A stretch of 64,000 bases of DNA from Megalobrama amblycephala (GCF_018812025.1 NC_063045.1:18912420-18976419); one strand, 5' to 3'. Numbered from the stretch's first letter, positions 23,537 to 37,373 are shown. Translations and numbers: made by a program. The notes: generated by a model not told the origin, from the sequence alone.

Positions 23537-24087
23537 TGTGTGGAGCAGTTAAAAGAGAGAAGGCCAGCTAGCAGCCCATCTGTGGGCAGAATCAAACCCT
23601 GTGATCAAGCAGGTCTGTGACAACAGCAGCAGCAGGTGGGACGCACTGATCTGTACGCCACACATCAGAGGTCTGCTCTCTCTGAAAATCCCCACCAATC
23701 GTTACACAGACACTGAGATGTCGTATTTATCACTCTGCCTCAGAGATCCAGATCCAGAGTGGCTTTACACCGCCATGCCATCTAAACATGGACACGATCG
23801 GGCTGATTATAAATAGTCGGCGCAAGACGGGAGCACAACACAGCTGGACGGGGTTGTAGGTTTTTTTGTGGTCGACATTGCCTTTGTTTTTCATTTCAGT
23901 TGCATTTTTTTTTTATTGTTTACTCCAGGGCTTTGCTCCTCGTCATTTGTTTGAACGGATGTTGTGATTACGACAAATAAAAAAAGAGGGCCTCCTGTGG
24001 AAGCGCAGCATCTCAGCCCGCAATATGTGCACAGCATCTGTTGATGTTTAATGTCACCCAGCAGACGCTGGCAGACTTGTGCTGATC

Positions 24088-24090
<3 letters not shown>
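23537..24090. other. Intronic stretch without recognised features
   Basis: Balanced unique sequence followed by a T-rich part at 23860-23920. No gene was recognised. Confidence 0.5.

Positions 24091-24142
<52 letters not shown>
24091..24142. repeat. (CT)n microsatellite
   Basis: A 52-base pure CT run. Frames of alternating S/L or E/R across it are artefacts. Confidence 0.98.
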
Positions 24143-24145
<3 letters not shown>

Positions 24146-24893
24146 TGAGGGTCCAGGCAAGCAGCCCTGCTGCCCCTCTCTCTCTACCCCACGTCTCCCT
24201 GGATGCGGGAGGCAGAGGGCACTGGAGCAGAATGCGTCCTAATTAAAGAACCCAGATGAGGAGCTCCAACTGTACCATCCTCTGGCTCCAAACGCTCTTA
24301 AATATTTATCAGCTTACCGGGTGGATCAGCTACACCCCTTCACCACCCCCACCCGCCAGCATGCTGATCCCCAGGCCAATGATAACAAACTATCAAATCA
24401 ATCGGCTTTGCTTTTTTTTTCCCCTTCTCGCTGTGTCCGTGTATAATCTCAGACTAACTTACTGGTCTCACTTCCTGTCCTGTCCACGGAGGTCCAGTCT
24501 TTGAGCTTAAGGTTACAGAACAGACCGGACGGCCACTAATCACAGCTGTGAGAAGAGCAGTGCTGTGGAAGACAGCAGGGTTTTAATATTGGCCAGCCAG
24601 CTGTTGCAGTGCAGGGGCATGGCTTTCACACATGCACACGCAGCTCCAGAACCCTACCTGTTCCTGCAGGACACAAACTCACGCTAGAAATATAATAATA
24701 AAAGCCCAATGTCACAGTCACCTTATGTCCAGCATAAATAATGGTAAACACATTGATTAACCGATTAAAATAAATACATTACTGCATGTAACTTCTTTTG
24801 GCTGATGTGTGATGTTTCATGGCCAAATTAGTGGCACTCAATAAATACAACTATTGTTTTTTATTATTTGTTTTGTTTTAGTAAAGCAGATAT
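24143..24893. other. Unique intronic stretch
   Basis: Positions 24143-24700 are balanced and non-repetitive. The DNA then becomes AT-rich toward the AAT array. No gene was recognised. Confidence 0.5.
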
Positions 24894-24894
24894 C

Positions 24895-24937
<43 letters not shown>

Positions 24938-24988
24938 TTATATTTAAGCCCTTATATAAAATATATAATGAAACATGAAAAAATGTAA

Positions 24989-25052
<64 letters not shown>
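24895..25052. repeat. (AAT)n and (TA)n microsatellites
   Basis: (AAT)n at 24895-24936 is followed, after 56 bases of AT-rich DNA, by a pure (TA)n run at 24993-25052. Confidence 0.97.
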
Positions 25053-25055
<3 letters not shown>

Positions 25056-25545
25056 AATATTAATAAAATGAATAATTCAACTAAAAAGTTGAACATCTAT
25101 CGAACTATAAATAAACAAACACAAAAAAACGCAACATTTAAAAAAAACTTTTTAAAATCGTTATTAATACATTTCTAAAAAATAAATTTAAAAATAATAA
25201 ATATAAAATTAATAATTATAAATTAATCAATTTCTAAATTAATTTTAAAAAATGAAACTGAAAAGTACATCAATTATAAATTAATAAATAATTTATTATA
25301 ATATTATAAAATATTAGGACTTTTATTTTGCCAATTCAAACCTGAAACTAAATTCTAAATTAAAATTAAATAAAAAATAATAAATATAAATTAATATAAA
25401 ATTTCCACTTGAATAAAATAAAACAGAATAAAATAAAAATCTAAAACTAGAAATAAATCAAATTATACCATATAATAAATATAAAATTAATATTTTAAAT
25501 AAATAAATATTATTATTATTATTATTCTGTTAAAGTGCATGTAGT
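25053..25545. repeat. Very AT-rich low-complexity DNA
   Basis: Irregular AAATAATAAATATAAAATTA-type words, ending in a short (TTA)n run near 25508-25526. No unit length stands out. Confidence 0.7.
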
Positions 25546-26029
25546 AATAAGGACATGTTGAACCTGTAGGTTTGTGACGAGGAATGTTTGTCGGCATATG
25601 AAGTCAGTAGGGAGTCACGTCAGGGCACAGGGTCGACCCCGCGCCTCGTCTGGGCTCCCATGAGCTACTGTGACCGCTGTCTACTGTTACCAGGCAACCC
25701 TTCTGTTGATCCCGCTTTTATGTTTCCACCCCCCACCACGGGCGAGCATTCTTAAAGTGCTTAGGATTTACAGTGAGCGATGGGTGTCTGAGAGTGTGTC
25801 TAAAGTGCATCATCTTGACTCCAAATGGCCTGGAAACACGCTCAAAAGAGTTCTCATTTCCTAATTGCCAGTGGAACCACGTTCGGTCACAACGGTCCAA
25901 CAAGTGACAAGTCAATAACCTAGTTTATGTAGATGTAGATTTAGCCTTTAATTAACATTCTGAGCTTTAGCAGTTAGATAAAACTCTCTCTGAAAAGTCA
26001 AGTCTTAACATACACATTTAAACGGATGT
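25546..26029. other. Intronic stretch, unique
   Basis: Balanced sequence. Short frames on both strands overlap each other and have no family resemblance. Confidence 0.5.
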
Positions 26030-26765
26030 TTTTAAGTAAAGTGAGACACTGAAATTATGTTTTTGAATGCAGGAATGTGTCTTACATAAATGCCTCCCCT
26101 AAAATAACGAATCTAATAAGGGTTAGTTGAACTCAAAACCAGTCTCGATTCGACTAGACATTCTTCCTAAACATTTACTGTGTTTGCGAGTTGTTTTAGA
26201 GTGTGCGATGATATTTCAGCAAAGACTTTTCAAGTCAAATTTAGCCCGGCATTCATGAATCAACTGTTGCCGTGGGATGCATAGATGAACACTTATGGAT
26301 ATTTTGAAGTGAAGTTAAAAACAGCGCAATGTAAAAACGAGACCCCGAGACCTTATTTTGAACGCAAGAATGTGTCTTACATAAATACCCCCCTAAACAC
26401 GAATTTGATAAGGGTTAGTTTAAGCCAAAGCCAGCCTCTATTTGACTAGACATTCTTCCTAAACATTTACTGTGTTTGTGAAGGTTGTTTTGGAGTGTGC
26501 GATGATATTTCAGCGAAGACATTTCAAGTCAAATTTACCCGTGGGATGTGTAGACAAACAATGTTGGATATTTTTAAGATGGTACATCAAGTTAAAAATA
26601 GCATAACATAAAAACGAGAGAAGAGAATGTGTCTTGCATAAATACCATAAGATAAAGATTAATTGAACCCAAAACCAGCCTCGATTTGACTAGACATTCT
26701 TCCTAAACATTTACTGTGTTTGAGAAAGTTGTTTTCGAGTGTGAAGTAAAATTTCGGCTTTCACA
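26030..26765. repeat. Tandem repeat, three units of about 270-295 bp
   Basis: AATGTGTCTTACATAAAT recurs at 26074, 26369 and (GCATAAAT) 26636. Each copy is followed by GATTTGACTAGACATTCTTC, CTAAACATTTACTGTGTTTG and GTTGTTTTRGAGTGTG. Copies 1 and 2 continue into GATGATATTTCAGC; copy 3 has diverged there. No coding signal is seen. Confidence 0.92.
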
Positions 26766-28480
26766 AATTAACCGATGACTTGCATATATGAATATATGTA
26801 AACCCACACGCAAAAGGAAACATGTGGCAGGGGTAAAACCAGTCAAAAAGTCAGCTCCCAGCAGCCCCCAAAAGAGTTGGGCGTCTTCCAGAGGAGTGCA
26901 TCTGCTTTACCCAGTTTCTGCAAACAAAGGTTTGATGCACATGAGAGCAAACGAGAAAGAATGAACAAGGAAGACGCATGGAGAGAGAAAGAGAAGGATG
27001 GGAAAAAGCTTTGCTGGTGGGGCAGGCTAAACTGGTCTGGCTCTCATCAGAGACTTATCCCCTCTTAGGGTGAAAGAGTGCAGGGAAGGAAAAGGAGGGG
27101 CGTGAGAGAAGGGGGAAGAAGGTTGGGGGATTTGTCACGTATGCCTCTAAAGTTTCACAGCCCTGCAGGACTCTTCACCGTAGCGTCCACTACTTCACAC
27201 AGCTCTTTTATAGGAATTGCTCACTGATCTGAACTGAACGAGCCTCAAAAGAACAAACACAAGTCAATAAAACAAGACCATAGAAATAACGGCATAAAAA
27301 ACGAGTGCTACATATGGTTCTCTTTTTAAGCTAGCACCTTCACAACCGATTACTTATAAATAAAGCAGAAATATGCTCTAATAAATAGCTGTAATGCCTA
27401 TTACGGCTATAGAACAGGCTCAGCTGCGTGGAGATACAGTTTAATGGCTTGGCAATGCCAGAAGGCTCAGGACAGAAACACAGAGATAACACTATGATGC
27501 AGATGGGTTAACTTGGCATGGCGTGCCACAAGAACAAAAGTAGCTTGAGCCCCAAGGCATCGAAAAATGTAACACATGACGGGTATTTCTTGCACCTCAC
27601 GGAAAGCGTATAAACGACAGACTTGAAGCCAAGAAATGAATCAATGGTTATCCTAAAAAAAATATAAAAATAGAAACTTTTTCACTCAAAAAACATTTAA
27701 TATTAATGTTAATACACAGTTTCTCGTTTTAGTTATTGTCTTTTGATGCAAATATATTTAGAATTTTGCTAATATTTTGTCATTTTCATTTTTTTTAAAG
27801 TTTTACTATAAATGACACTAAAAAGGCATCAGATTTTAGCCAACAAAAATAACTTTTATATAATAATAATAATAATAATATATAATCATTTATTATTTGA
27901 ATATAAAAAAATAATAATAATATATTATATGTTATTAATACAATAATATATTAATATAATAATTTTAGTTAACAGGAAAAATGCAAAATGAAACCAATTA
28001 TTTGTTTATAATTTAAATGTTTCGTCCCATCTTCATTATCATTGACAGAATCCATGACTACAGTAAAAAAAGCATATATTTTCCCAGTTTTTTTAGTCGT
28101 TAATGTCAATTTTTCTTTGATTTTCTAAAATTTTAGTCAATGAAAATAACTTTAGTTTAATAAAATATATAATAAATATAATAAAACATTTATTTGATGG
28201 GAAAGTACAAAATGAACCAAATATTCAAACGTTCAAACGTTTTATATTTCCATTTTTTTGTCTTTGTTGACATTCACAAAATTAGAAAATTCACTATCGA
28301 AATTTTTGTCATTAATTTCATTGCGGAGATTAATGTCTGCATTATGTAGCTGTCAGAACGGAGATTATAAGTCGTCTAATAGGCATTTACAGCATTTCCC
28401 TTGTAATAAGGTAAAAAATCTAGTTACAATCGAAACCTCATTGCTAACAGATGTTCAAATAAACCGTTATAATCTTTCTC
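26766..28480. other. Unique block, then AT-rich repeated words
   Basis: Positions 26790-27620 are moderately balanced. From 27655 to 28290 the DNA is AT-rich, and a phrase TTTAGTCAATGAAAATAACTT at about 28132 has a diverged earlier version near 27836, suggesting an old duplication. Confidence 0.5.
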
Positions 28481-29580
28481 TCTCTCTCCCGGATTAAACC
28501 GTGAGAATCAAGCTCCATATTTATTTGCACGCCGAGTCGCAATGATTCTAATTCCAATCAATTTCAACAAATCAAAAGCTAATCCTTTGAATCCGAACTA
28601 AAGCCCGGACTTCAAGAGCCCACCGTCAGCATGTTCAATCGATTTAATCCTGATACAGATTGAGAAACATGTAGCGTGGTGTCTGATAGAGCACTGAAAG
28701 GGGGCTCGAGTCATGGGAACGACTACAGCTGAGAGACGCACATGTTACTGGTGCGTCAACATTCATCACAGGCCGTTGCAGTAATTGAAGGTGAGATACA
28801 TGCATGACTGCTGTCACGGAGCGAGGACGGGGACAAAAATCTAATGTCAGCCGATCAATCGAACATACGCGCCGCTGCTACTTTAACCAAAGCCATTTTA
28901 GCTCTACCATATCTTGAGAATGAGAAACTAGGGGATTCCCCGGCCATCCCTCGCCATTGAGAAACAGTAAGCCCAACACAATACGACGCAGCAAACGTCA
29001 ACAAACAAAAACAAAAGCCTCAATCAATCCCCCCCCCCACACCTTCAGCATCAATAATACATTGCAGACTGGGAAGGGGGAGGAGAGAAGCCACGGCGAT
29101 GCCAACAGGCCATGGTACCGCACTGTTATCAGGCTTTCCCAAGCAAACCCCTACTTAAATTCCCCTCTAATTCCCCTGCACACGGCCCGCTTTCCAGATG
29201 GGCCCTGAGCCTCATGGCCTGCCAGCAACAGCTTGCGCCGTGTTTGTTGAAAACAAAGATGACGGATTAAATATCATGTGCTGCGCAGGGGGACGGAGGG
29301 GGAAAAGAAGATAATTCCATGTTTCCCGAGCAAATAAGGTGAGAGCTGAGAGGATACAGACCTCTGTATAGTGCAAATATCGAGCGGGACAACAGCGGCA
29401 TCTTCTCAAACATCTTCCTTTACTCCAGAGAGGTCTCTCTCTCTTGCTCTTGCCATTGTTTGTTGCGGATATGTCCTCTGTGACATCCCCAGCAAGCTCA
29501 ACTGCTGCGCTCCGTTTAATTATGGAGTTTAATCTAATGACATCGCACTGACTCAAATCAGGTCCTCATGTTTCACTTTA
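28481..29580. other. Complex non-repetitive block, candidate regulatory DNA
   Basis: About 1.1 kb with no simple repeats except a C run at 29030-29038, balanced composition and many AT-rich homeodomain-like words set in unique sequence. Frames of 83 and 114 codons at its end lie on opposite strands and show no domain. Confidence 0.5.
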
Positions 29581-30060
29581 TGGGCTTTTTTTATACAAAC
29601 ACTTTTATTTTTAGGAAACTATGAATCGCAAACTATATATATATTGGTGTTAAAATAAAATACATATTTTATTGTTAGTTTAATGTAAGTTGTTTTAGTC
29701 GATTGCAATTAGTTTATTTTAAAAAATATATCATTATAATCATTAGAATTATTAAAAAAGTAACCAGCATTAAATTAATTATCTGTAATCTAATAAATAT
29801 AATTAGATTAGGCCAATCAATTTATGGACCATCTTAACACCTCAAATTAGGTGGGAAGCCACCAAGTATCAGAATTAATAATAATAATAATTATTATTAA
29901 ATACATTAATTTGACATACAAGTGAATAAAATAAAAATGTAAATATATAACAATAATATATTTAAATAAAAAAAATTAATTTGGTTATTACTGTCTTTGT
30001 ATATTAAAAAAATGGCAAAAAAAAAAAAAAAAGTTTGCTGTGTCACAAACTAAGGCAATT
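29581..30060. other. AT-rich low-complexity intronic DNA
   Basis: Runs of AATAAT, TTTATT and a poly-A tract at 30017-30031. No unit structure was recognised. Confidence 0.6.
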
Positions 30061-32040
30061 TGAGGTGAGAAAATACCAATTACATTTCAAACATGCAAAA
30101 CAATCATCTGTTTGTAATGCATTCTTTAACACTCCAGGGTGAACCGGTCATCCTGGTGCCATGTCCATCTCACCAGCCGTGCATAAATAGAGTCAAGTCT
30201 CAGGCTGGACCCCTGAGGGGGAAGAGAGCATTTGCTTCGGATACTCCCAGTCGAGCTGACGGATATTTACAGTACAATCCTCTCTCGCTAGGACGACCGT
30301 CCCGAATCATATAGCCATAAACAGATCAATGACTCATGCTGTTCTGATAACTGAATACATGAATTCACATTACACAAAGACTCAGTCATTCCATTGACCG
30401 CTTTGAACAGACCCCACATATGACATTAATCCAAAAAGAAAGTCTCGTATCGAGGCCTGGCACAGTTGAAGCCATCAAGCTAATGTATCTTATCTTCAAA
30501 AGAAAGAGAATCGTACAAAATGTGAATTTAAGACGAATCCTTGAAGCCGACTGAGCTTTATTTCCGTGTGAAGTTGGGACTGAATAAAGTGCCATTGTGA
30601 AACACATCACAACATTGAGCTGCTTGTGTTGAGGTTTGATTAGCGCTAGAAAAACATAGCTGCTGGACTCCAGAAAGGCTTTTGGAGGTTTACGTAAGCC
30701 AGTCATGAAAGACCCCGTTTAATTGGTCTTACAGCACCTAAAGCGTCCTGAAACCCTTGAAGCAGATACCGTGGACTGCTTAGCTCAACTTCTAGCGTGC
30801 AGTAACTTTCGTTGTTATGAAAGCATGCTAAAGAATCAAAGCTATCTCGCTATGGACAAAAACAAACAGGGAGCCAGCTGAATTATGGTTGTTGGGCCTG
30901 GCCTCGCAGACTCATTGTCTCCCTTCCCCTCCTCGTTCTCCTGTGGACTTCTGTGGCGCGAGAAAATAAACCTAAAGGCCTATCCCAAGCAGAAACTTGA
31001 ACCAAATTTTGTTCCATCTCCAAATGGCCGTATGCTGAATCACTGTGGAAATGTCAGGAGCTGAAGAGGCGGGGGTGGAGAACCGAGCACTTGTCTTCAT
31101 GTGTTTTGCGGTAGCACCGAGAAGCACAGCGGTCCTCGTGCAGAAGGCCTGTGAAAATATACAGGCCTGACCAGAACACTCCCCTCTCATTTCCCTTTCA
31201 TTTCCAAAACCTCAAGCACCACCAGTCTTTGTGCAACACTCGTAAAGTAAAGCCAGAGGAGCAAATGTATCTCTCCCAGTTTCTGGGGTATAAATATTAC
31301 CGTGGCATTCGCCCCGGGATAACCGCAGCGGTGAAAAAAAGAGCACAAAATTTCAATGCAACAGAAGACAAACGCGGCAGTTATTTTGTCTAGCGAACTC
31401 GAGCGATGCTCTCGGCTTTCTGATTGATGAAACATACACATACGTACGCTAGAACATGACCTCGAGCACTAGAAGGCCTACGCATTGAGAGATGGCATCC
31501 AAAAACAAGAATTAAAGGAGTTTTTTTGGAGTATGCGGATCTCAATTTTTTGTAGAAAAGCTAAGGTTTATCTGAAAGTCAAGGATATGGAGCCAGAAGC
31601 ACTCTGGTCCTGTCGCATCATTGCGGGATATGACAGCACGCCAGCAACGAAGGGATACCAATATGGTTTGAATCACAAGAATGCTTATACATTCCATACT
31701 TATCACAGCCAAACCGGCATTTGGAACTAAGTAGACAGACCACTGCTGTTTTTTTCTTTTTAGTCTTTTCACATGTTTCACACCCAAGACAATTTTAAAT
31801 ATAGAAGGCATGGCTCAACAATAAGGATTTTTGCATTTTTATGCCTTGCAAACTTCAACATTTACAAATTCTTCTTCTAACTTCTAAAACTTAAAATTTT
31901 GAACCAATCAGTAATGTTTTACCATTTACTAGCAAAAGTTGTTGGGGCTAATGGAAAAAATTGTCAGGGCTACTAGAAATCTGAACTACTGGCCCGATAC
32001 AAATGAAAGATACAAATGGATAAAACAAGCTAGGGAAGCA
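30061..32040. other. Long unique intronic block
   Basis: About 1.9 kb of balanced DNA (30090-31740) lacks repeats. Several frames of 70-106 codons occur on both strands, overlap one another and show no domain, so coding is not supported. Confidence 0.5.
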
Positions 32041-32980
32041 TTATAAAATGGTGACTGTCTAGTATGAGAGTCAAGGTAAAGCCTTCCACATCAAGCGCGA
32101 CATACTCTATTATGAAATTGTGTCATGATGTGTAGTTAGTACACATTATGTTACATCTTGTAGAGGAGACGTACGCATCTCATTGAAGAACCAGGCCGTT
32201 TTTGATGGGCCGCTTTAATTGCGGAGCAGAAAAGGGTTGTTAAAATTGCAGATTGCTTTTATCTTGACGAGAGACGCTTAGGATTAGGTCTCTTCAGTCG
32301 GCCTACATTGTTTTGGAAAAGTGATGGGGGGATGCAACAAGTTATGCAAATGAGATGTTAATTAGGCAAATGGTGAATTAGCATATACCAGTACAAACCA
32401 GCCCATTGGAATGGGAGTGTGGGAATGGGGAGGCTGGGGGAGCCAGCTGTACCCCTCCCTTTTCAATCCCCGCTGAACCCCCCGACTTCACTTGTGCCCT
32501 ATGCTTCCCTGCAGGGCACTGACATATTGTGGCTTTTGCCTGAGCGATAGCCTGACGCATAATGTCACCTCGGCCTGACCGATGCTGAAGGGAGAAAAAG
32601 GTGTGCATGGAAAAAGAAGCTTCTTTTCGCTTGACACTAAATCTTCGCCAAAGCTTCAGTGTGCAACCCTCGCTGGGCCAGCCCCATAGAAACGGCCACT
32701 CATGAGGTTATAATGGAACATAAATGAATGAATGGCGATTCACATGCTAATGTGAAAAGAGGAGGAAAGGGAAAGTTTTGTTGTTTTTTCTAATTTTTCG
32801 ATGTTTCTTGCCCGCTCAACCAGCGTTTTGTTCGTCGCAGCTTTCCTGTTAACTCTTTCATGGGAATGCGTAAATGCGGCTAAAGTGCAAAAGAAACACA
32901 ACAAGGAATCTGTGTCATTAAAATACTAAAAGAATTCATTATTGGTTAAGGTATTCGTTGTTTTAAGTATGCGTAAATCA
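32041..32980. promoter_or_regulatory. Candidate regulatory block with octamer and homeodomain-like sites
   Basis: A non-repetitive block containing, within about 60 bases, an octamer-like ATGCAAAT (32344-32351), TTAATTAGG, GCAAATGG and GAATTAGCATAT. Such clusters are typical of vertebrate developmental enhancers. This is inferred from words only; no conservation can be tested here. Confidence 0.35.
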
Positions 32981-34079
32981 ATCAAAACTAGGGGGGATGA
33001 AAAAAGTCAATAATTAAAACTGCTGACAACTGTTTTCATAATCGATTACTATCAACATTTGCCAGTAGTACTTGCGGTCCCTTCTCAAAAACAAAATAAA
33101 AGTATTTTAAATATCAAAGCATTTAATTAAGAGACATTATCTGTAGGTTGCAGTAATATAATCATATCTGATTTTATTGTCTTATTTTTTTACAGTTGCA
33201 AAATATGTTCTGTTTACTGGCTATCAGAGGCCAAATAATTCGGGCTGTGTCTAGAATAAGAAAAGAGTGATATTTCAGGTCTGAACTGATATACACAACC
33301 CTGGCAATTCATGTTCCTTTAATACAGCTAACTCAGCTTCTGACTGAAGCAAACACTCCTGTTGACATGAAAGTGTGTAAAAGCATATGACATATCGACA
33401 GCCCTGCCTCCATGCCTGGCGTAGTATCCAACACCGCATCCAACCAAGTCAGTCTGGGACTCCATCCAAACTCTGACCAACCAAATTACAGACTTCATCT
33501 CGTCGCTTGCTCCCTTACTGGTCACAGGCTTTTTCATTTAAGCCCTTTCGATGACCTCCTCCTGGCTAATCCAGTAGAGAAAAGTTAAAAGGTCTATGTT
33601 CAGCCTGCAAAACCAAAATAATCATTTTTAAAAGCTGGTATTATGCTGGTTTAGCGACAATACAAACCGTAGACGTCAAATACCAACAATGCCGTACACT
33701 GCTGACCACACAAATGCAAGGGAAGGCGTTTCTGACCTCGGCGCGTTTTAGAGGACATAGCTTCTTGTGGCGTCTGTTTCTGAATTAAAGCATTTGGAAG
33801 ACATTAGCTTATACGCCCCTCTCCGCTCCCTCTCTTCACTCTCTCCACCCTTGAAAGCATGTGGTGACCCAGGGATGTGTAAAATGGGGTCCAAATGAAT
33901 TGCTTGGGCACTTGAGCTCCTCTTCCCATTACGGCGTGCTGCCCTACCTGTGTTGAGTCAGCAGCGCGCTCACTCTATCCATCTAATGGACAGCGTTGGA
34001 ATTTAATTAGCAGGAAGCCGCAGAGCGGCGGGCTGAAGAATCCCCAGGACAGAAGAAACAGTGGAGCAGCGCCTGTCCC
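32981..34079. other. Intronic stretch, AT-rich then unique
   Basis: AT-rich to about 33290, then balanced unique sequence to the GT run. No gene was recognised. Confidence 0.5.
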
Positions 34080-34102
34080 TGTGTGTGTGTGTGTGTGTGT
34101 GT
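34080..34102. repeat. (GT)n microsatellite
   Basis: A short pure GT run of 23 bases. Confidence 0.95.
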
Positions 34103-34162
34103 CAGCCACAGGAGAAAGGATACGACAACAGGACAGTCTCGGGCTTGGGTTTTGCACTGCAG

Positions 34163-34640
34163 CTATGGTGGTCAATGTTTTATTGACAGTTAATTGTGAA
34201 AAAAATCATTATTATTAATGATGCCAATAGTGGAATTACAGCTGATCATTCTAGGCGATGATTTGTTGCTTACACCATCATTTTGAATGTTTTTAGCATG
34301 TTAGCATGTCACTGCATGAAGATTATTTCACAACATACATACCAACTGTGGTAGCCGATGTATTATTCATAGATATTGGCATTAAAAACCTTTATTATTA
34401 ACGATGCCAATAGTGGAATTACAGCTGATCACTCATGGGCAATGATTTGTTGCTTACGCCATCATTTTGAGTGTTTTTAGCATGTTGTTCTGTGAAGATT
34501 ATTTCACAATCTACATTCTAACTGTGGTGGTCTATATATTATTCACAGGTAATTCTGAAAAAAATCCTTATCATTAATATCAAAAGTGGAATTACAGCTG
34601 ATCATTCTAGGTGAAGATTTGTTGCTTATAAATGAAAACT
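34163..34640. repeat. Tandem repeat, about 2.6 units of about 180 bp
   Basis: AGTGGAATTACAGCTGATCA recurs at about 34229, 34412 and 34585. Around it lie GTGGTGGTC...TATTATTCAC, ATTATTAATGATGCC, GATTTGTTGCTTA and TTTTTAGCATGTT. Confidence 0.9.
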
Positions 34641-35300
34641 GTTGCGTTAAGATGCAATTTCAATTAAAAAGTAGATGAAAATGCAGGAAGTAAAATTAGC
34701 AGCTAGCATTTTCAGCCGAGGACCTCCATATCAGTGAATCTCTAGAAAATATGAACATTTTAAAGTCTCGGTTAATGAGATAGAGAGGCAATCTACACAA
34801 ATACAAGCTGATGCAAATTTCGCAACTTTACATGTCATACAGAGAGAAAAGATGTCAGATAAAATAAGATGAGATATTCTGAGTGGAATGGAGTGATAGA
34901 CAAGAGCTGGTAAAAATCCTAATTGCTCATTTTCACCTGTGTGGCCACAAAAGGAGCAGTTGGGCTGGTTACAGTACACAGTTCCTCAGTCTGACTGTTG
35001 TCTTATCACTGTGCTCCTGACTTTGAACCATGCATTGGCTCCTCCCAACCCAACAGTGGGGCAAAGCATGGCCTGCAGCAAATGTGAGTTGCAGATATGA
35101 GTGGGAGGCTCATGTCTGGCATCTCCCACAGGAAGTGCTCCATACCTGTACCATTTCTTGGAATATTGACTTTTATCTGCTGAAATGTGTATTTAACGAA
35201 TGTGGCAGACAGCGATTGCCTTTACCACAGATAATGCAATCCCAACGCTGGGTTTGTCGTGCACTTTTATGTGCACATATAAAAAAAGTAAATAGAAACG

Positions 35301-35332
<32 letters not shown>

Positions 35333-37373
35333 CAAAATGCACAAGAAAAAAAAAACGTAATATGCACAAAATATTGTGATTGAATAATTCGCCCAAGATT
35401 ATTGATAGATTACTATTGAAGTTGTAGAAAAACTACAATAAATATAAAGTGAATAGATAAAAAAGGAAATAATATATATTTATATATTATATAAATGATT
35501 ATATATTTATTATAAATATAATATATGTTATATTTTAAAATATAAAAAAGTATATAATAGCATAAAAAGTATATAAGCTAATAATATATAACCTTTAAAA
35601 TATATTTAAAAAAAATGCTGGATAGAAATACTATTGTTTTGAAATTTGAGCTAAAAAAATGATTTCTAATATGTGATAAAGATTTGTACTCTTTTTCGGT
35701 ATAAAAACATGCGCATAAACTACTATAGAAACACCTTTAGTGAATAAATTCAAATATGATTTTGATTGCATGTTGACATCACGTGACTGAATAAGTCACT
35801 CAGATGATTAACTAAATTGACATGATTCGGTCATCTTAAACACACAGGATTTAAATCCTACTTTAGTTATAGTAGTTTTTGCGATATTCGAATCATTTGC
35901 ATATGAAATTGACAGCTTGGAAGGGAACAGCTTGTAACTACATGCCAAGTAAATTCTGAAACATTTCTGTTCATGTCTGCCAAACAACATCTCTAAATTG
36001 TGGTAAAATCACTGTAACGACCACGGCCAACAGGTGGCACTGTGATTTGAGTCCTCCGCTTATCAACAGATCACAAGTTGTGTGCCTTCAACTACTGTTG
36101 GCCCATTAATAACATTGTCAACAGTGACTAGCACTGACAAAAGAATCTCTAAACAATATTCTATATTTCACAATACAGTGCCACATTCTACCGCGCCAAC
36201 TGTTTCCCAACTGTGAAGTAATACAAACCCCACGAGCGAGAGGTTTCCCAGCGCCGACGCATCAGACCGGAGCTCATCACCGGGAACGTATAACAAAAGT
36301 GATGAGGGAGGGGTGAGGAACACAACTTGCAGTTAGGGGGTCTTATTCAAACATGCATGCGATGAGAGGGTCTGTCCCATTCTTTTTCAAATCGAACCAA
36401 TTAGCTTGGTCACACAGCTTCCCGTTCCCAGATGGTTCACAGCTAATCAAGTGGTGCTTTTGTTTTGTCTGTGAAAACAGTTTTGGAAGTGTGGGTGAAA
36501 CGCAGCCTCGAAGAATACACGCTTCGTGATCAATTTAACGAGTCCCGACAATCCCTTGTTGGTGCGAAAACAAAAACTTCTGTGTTAGTGTAATTCAGAT
36601 GCATGACTAATAGATCGATGCCCCCTAAAACTCTTTCTTAATGAGTGATACTCACTCATACGGCGAGTCTGGGAGCGAATAGACGAACGGGAATGATTTA
36701 GAGATCCTGCTCTTATCACCGCTAATTAAAGAGTATCGTTAGTATCTGAATGAATAAATGAAGACAAATCATTTCAAGTACATTATTTAAATCACCAAAC
36801 ACATGGCGGGGGCGAAAAATATCCCTTCCCATGTTGCTGCGCTTGGCCTGGGAGTTGAAGGACGGCAGCCTACTGAAAGGGGCAGGTTGGAGGTTAAAAT
36901 GTTTTACATTCTTTCATTACGACATTTGAATTTCCTCCAAACGTGATTCTAAAAGGACCATGTTTACATTCTATCCAAATCCAAAGCAGGCTAATTGGGA
37001 TTTGTTGTTTTTTTTTCTGAAGGGGCGCCTCAGAAATAAGGAACAGAATCGTGCCAGAACTCGGGGTCTGGCTAGAAGTGTGCAATAGGCTTATTTTCTT
37101 TATTTGCTTATTTATTTATATTTCTGCAAAACAGACAGATGGAGGGACTGAGGGCAGTTCTGGGGATAAATAGTTCAATAATTTAAAGTCAATTCCATAC
37201 TTAGCCCAACCCCCTCCCCCTGCATTCAATAATTAAAAACAACATCTGACGATATGAACGCAAAAAAAAACAAAACAAAACAAAAAACACAACAAATACC
37301 ATACAAAAAAACATAACAGAGCATAAGCCTCATTGTTGGAAAATGTGCTGAAGAAAAATACTAGAAAGTTTTG

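Noticed and set aside
27505..27535. TTGGCATGGCGTGCCAC as an NFI palindrome.
   Set aside because: The spacing between TTGGC and GCCAC is 7 rather than 5 bases.
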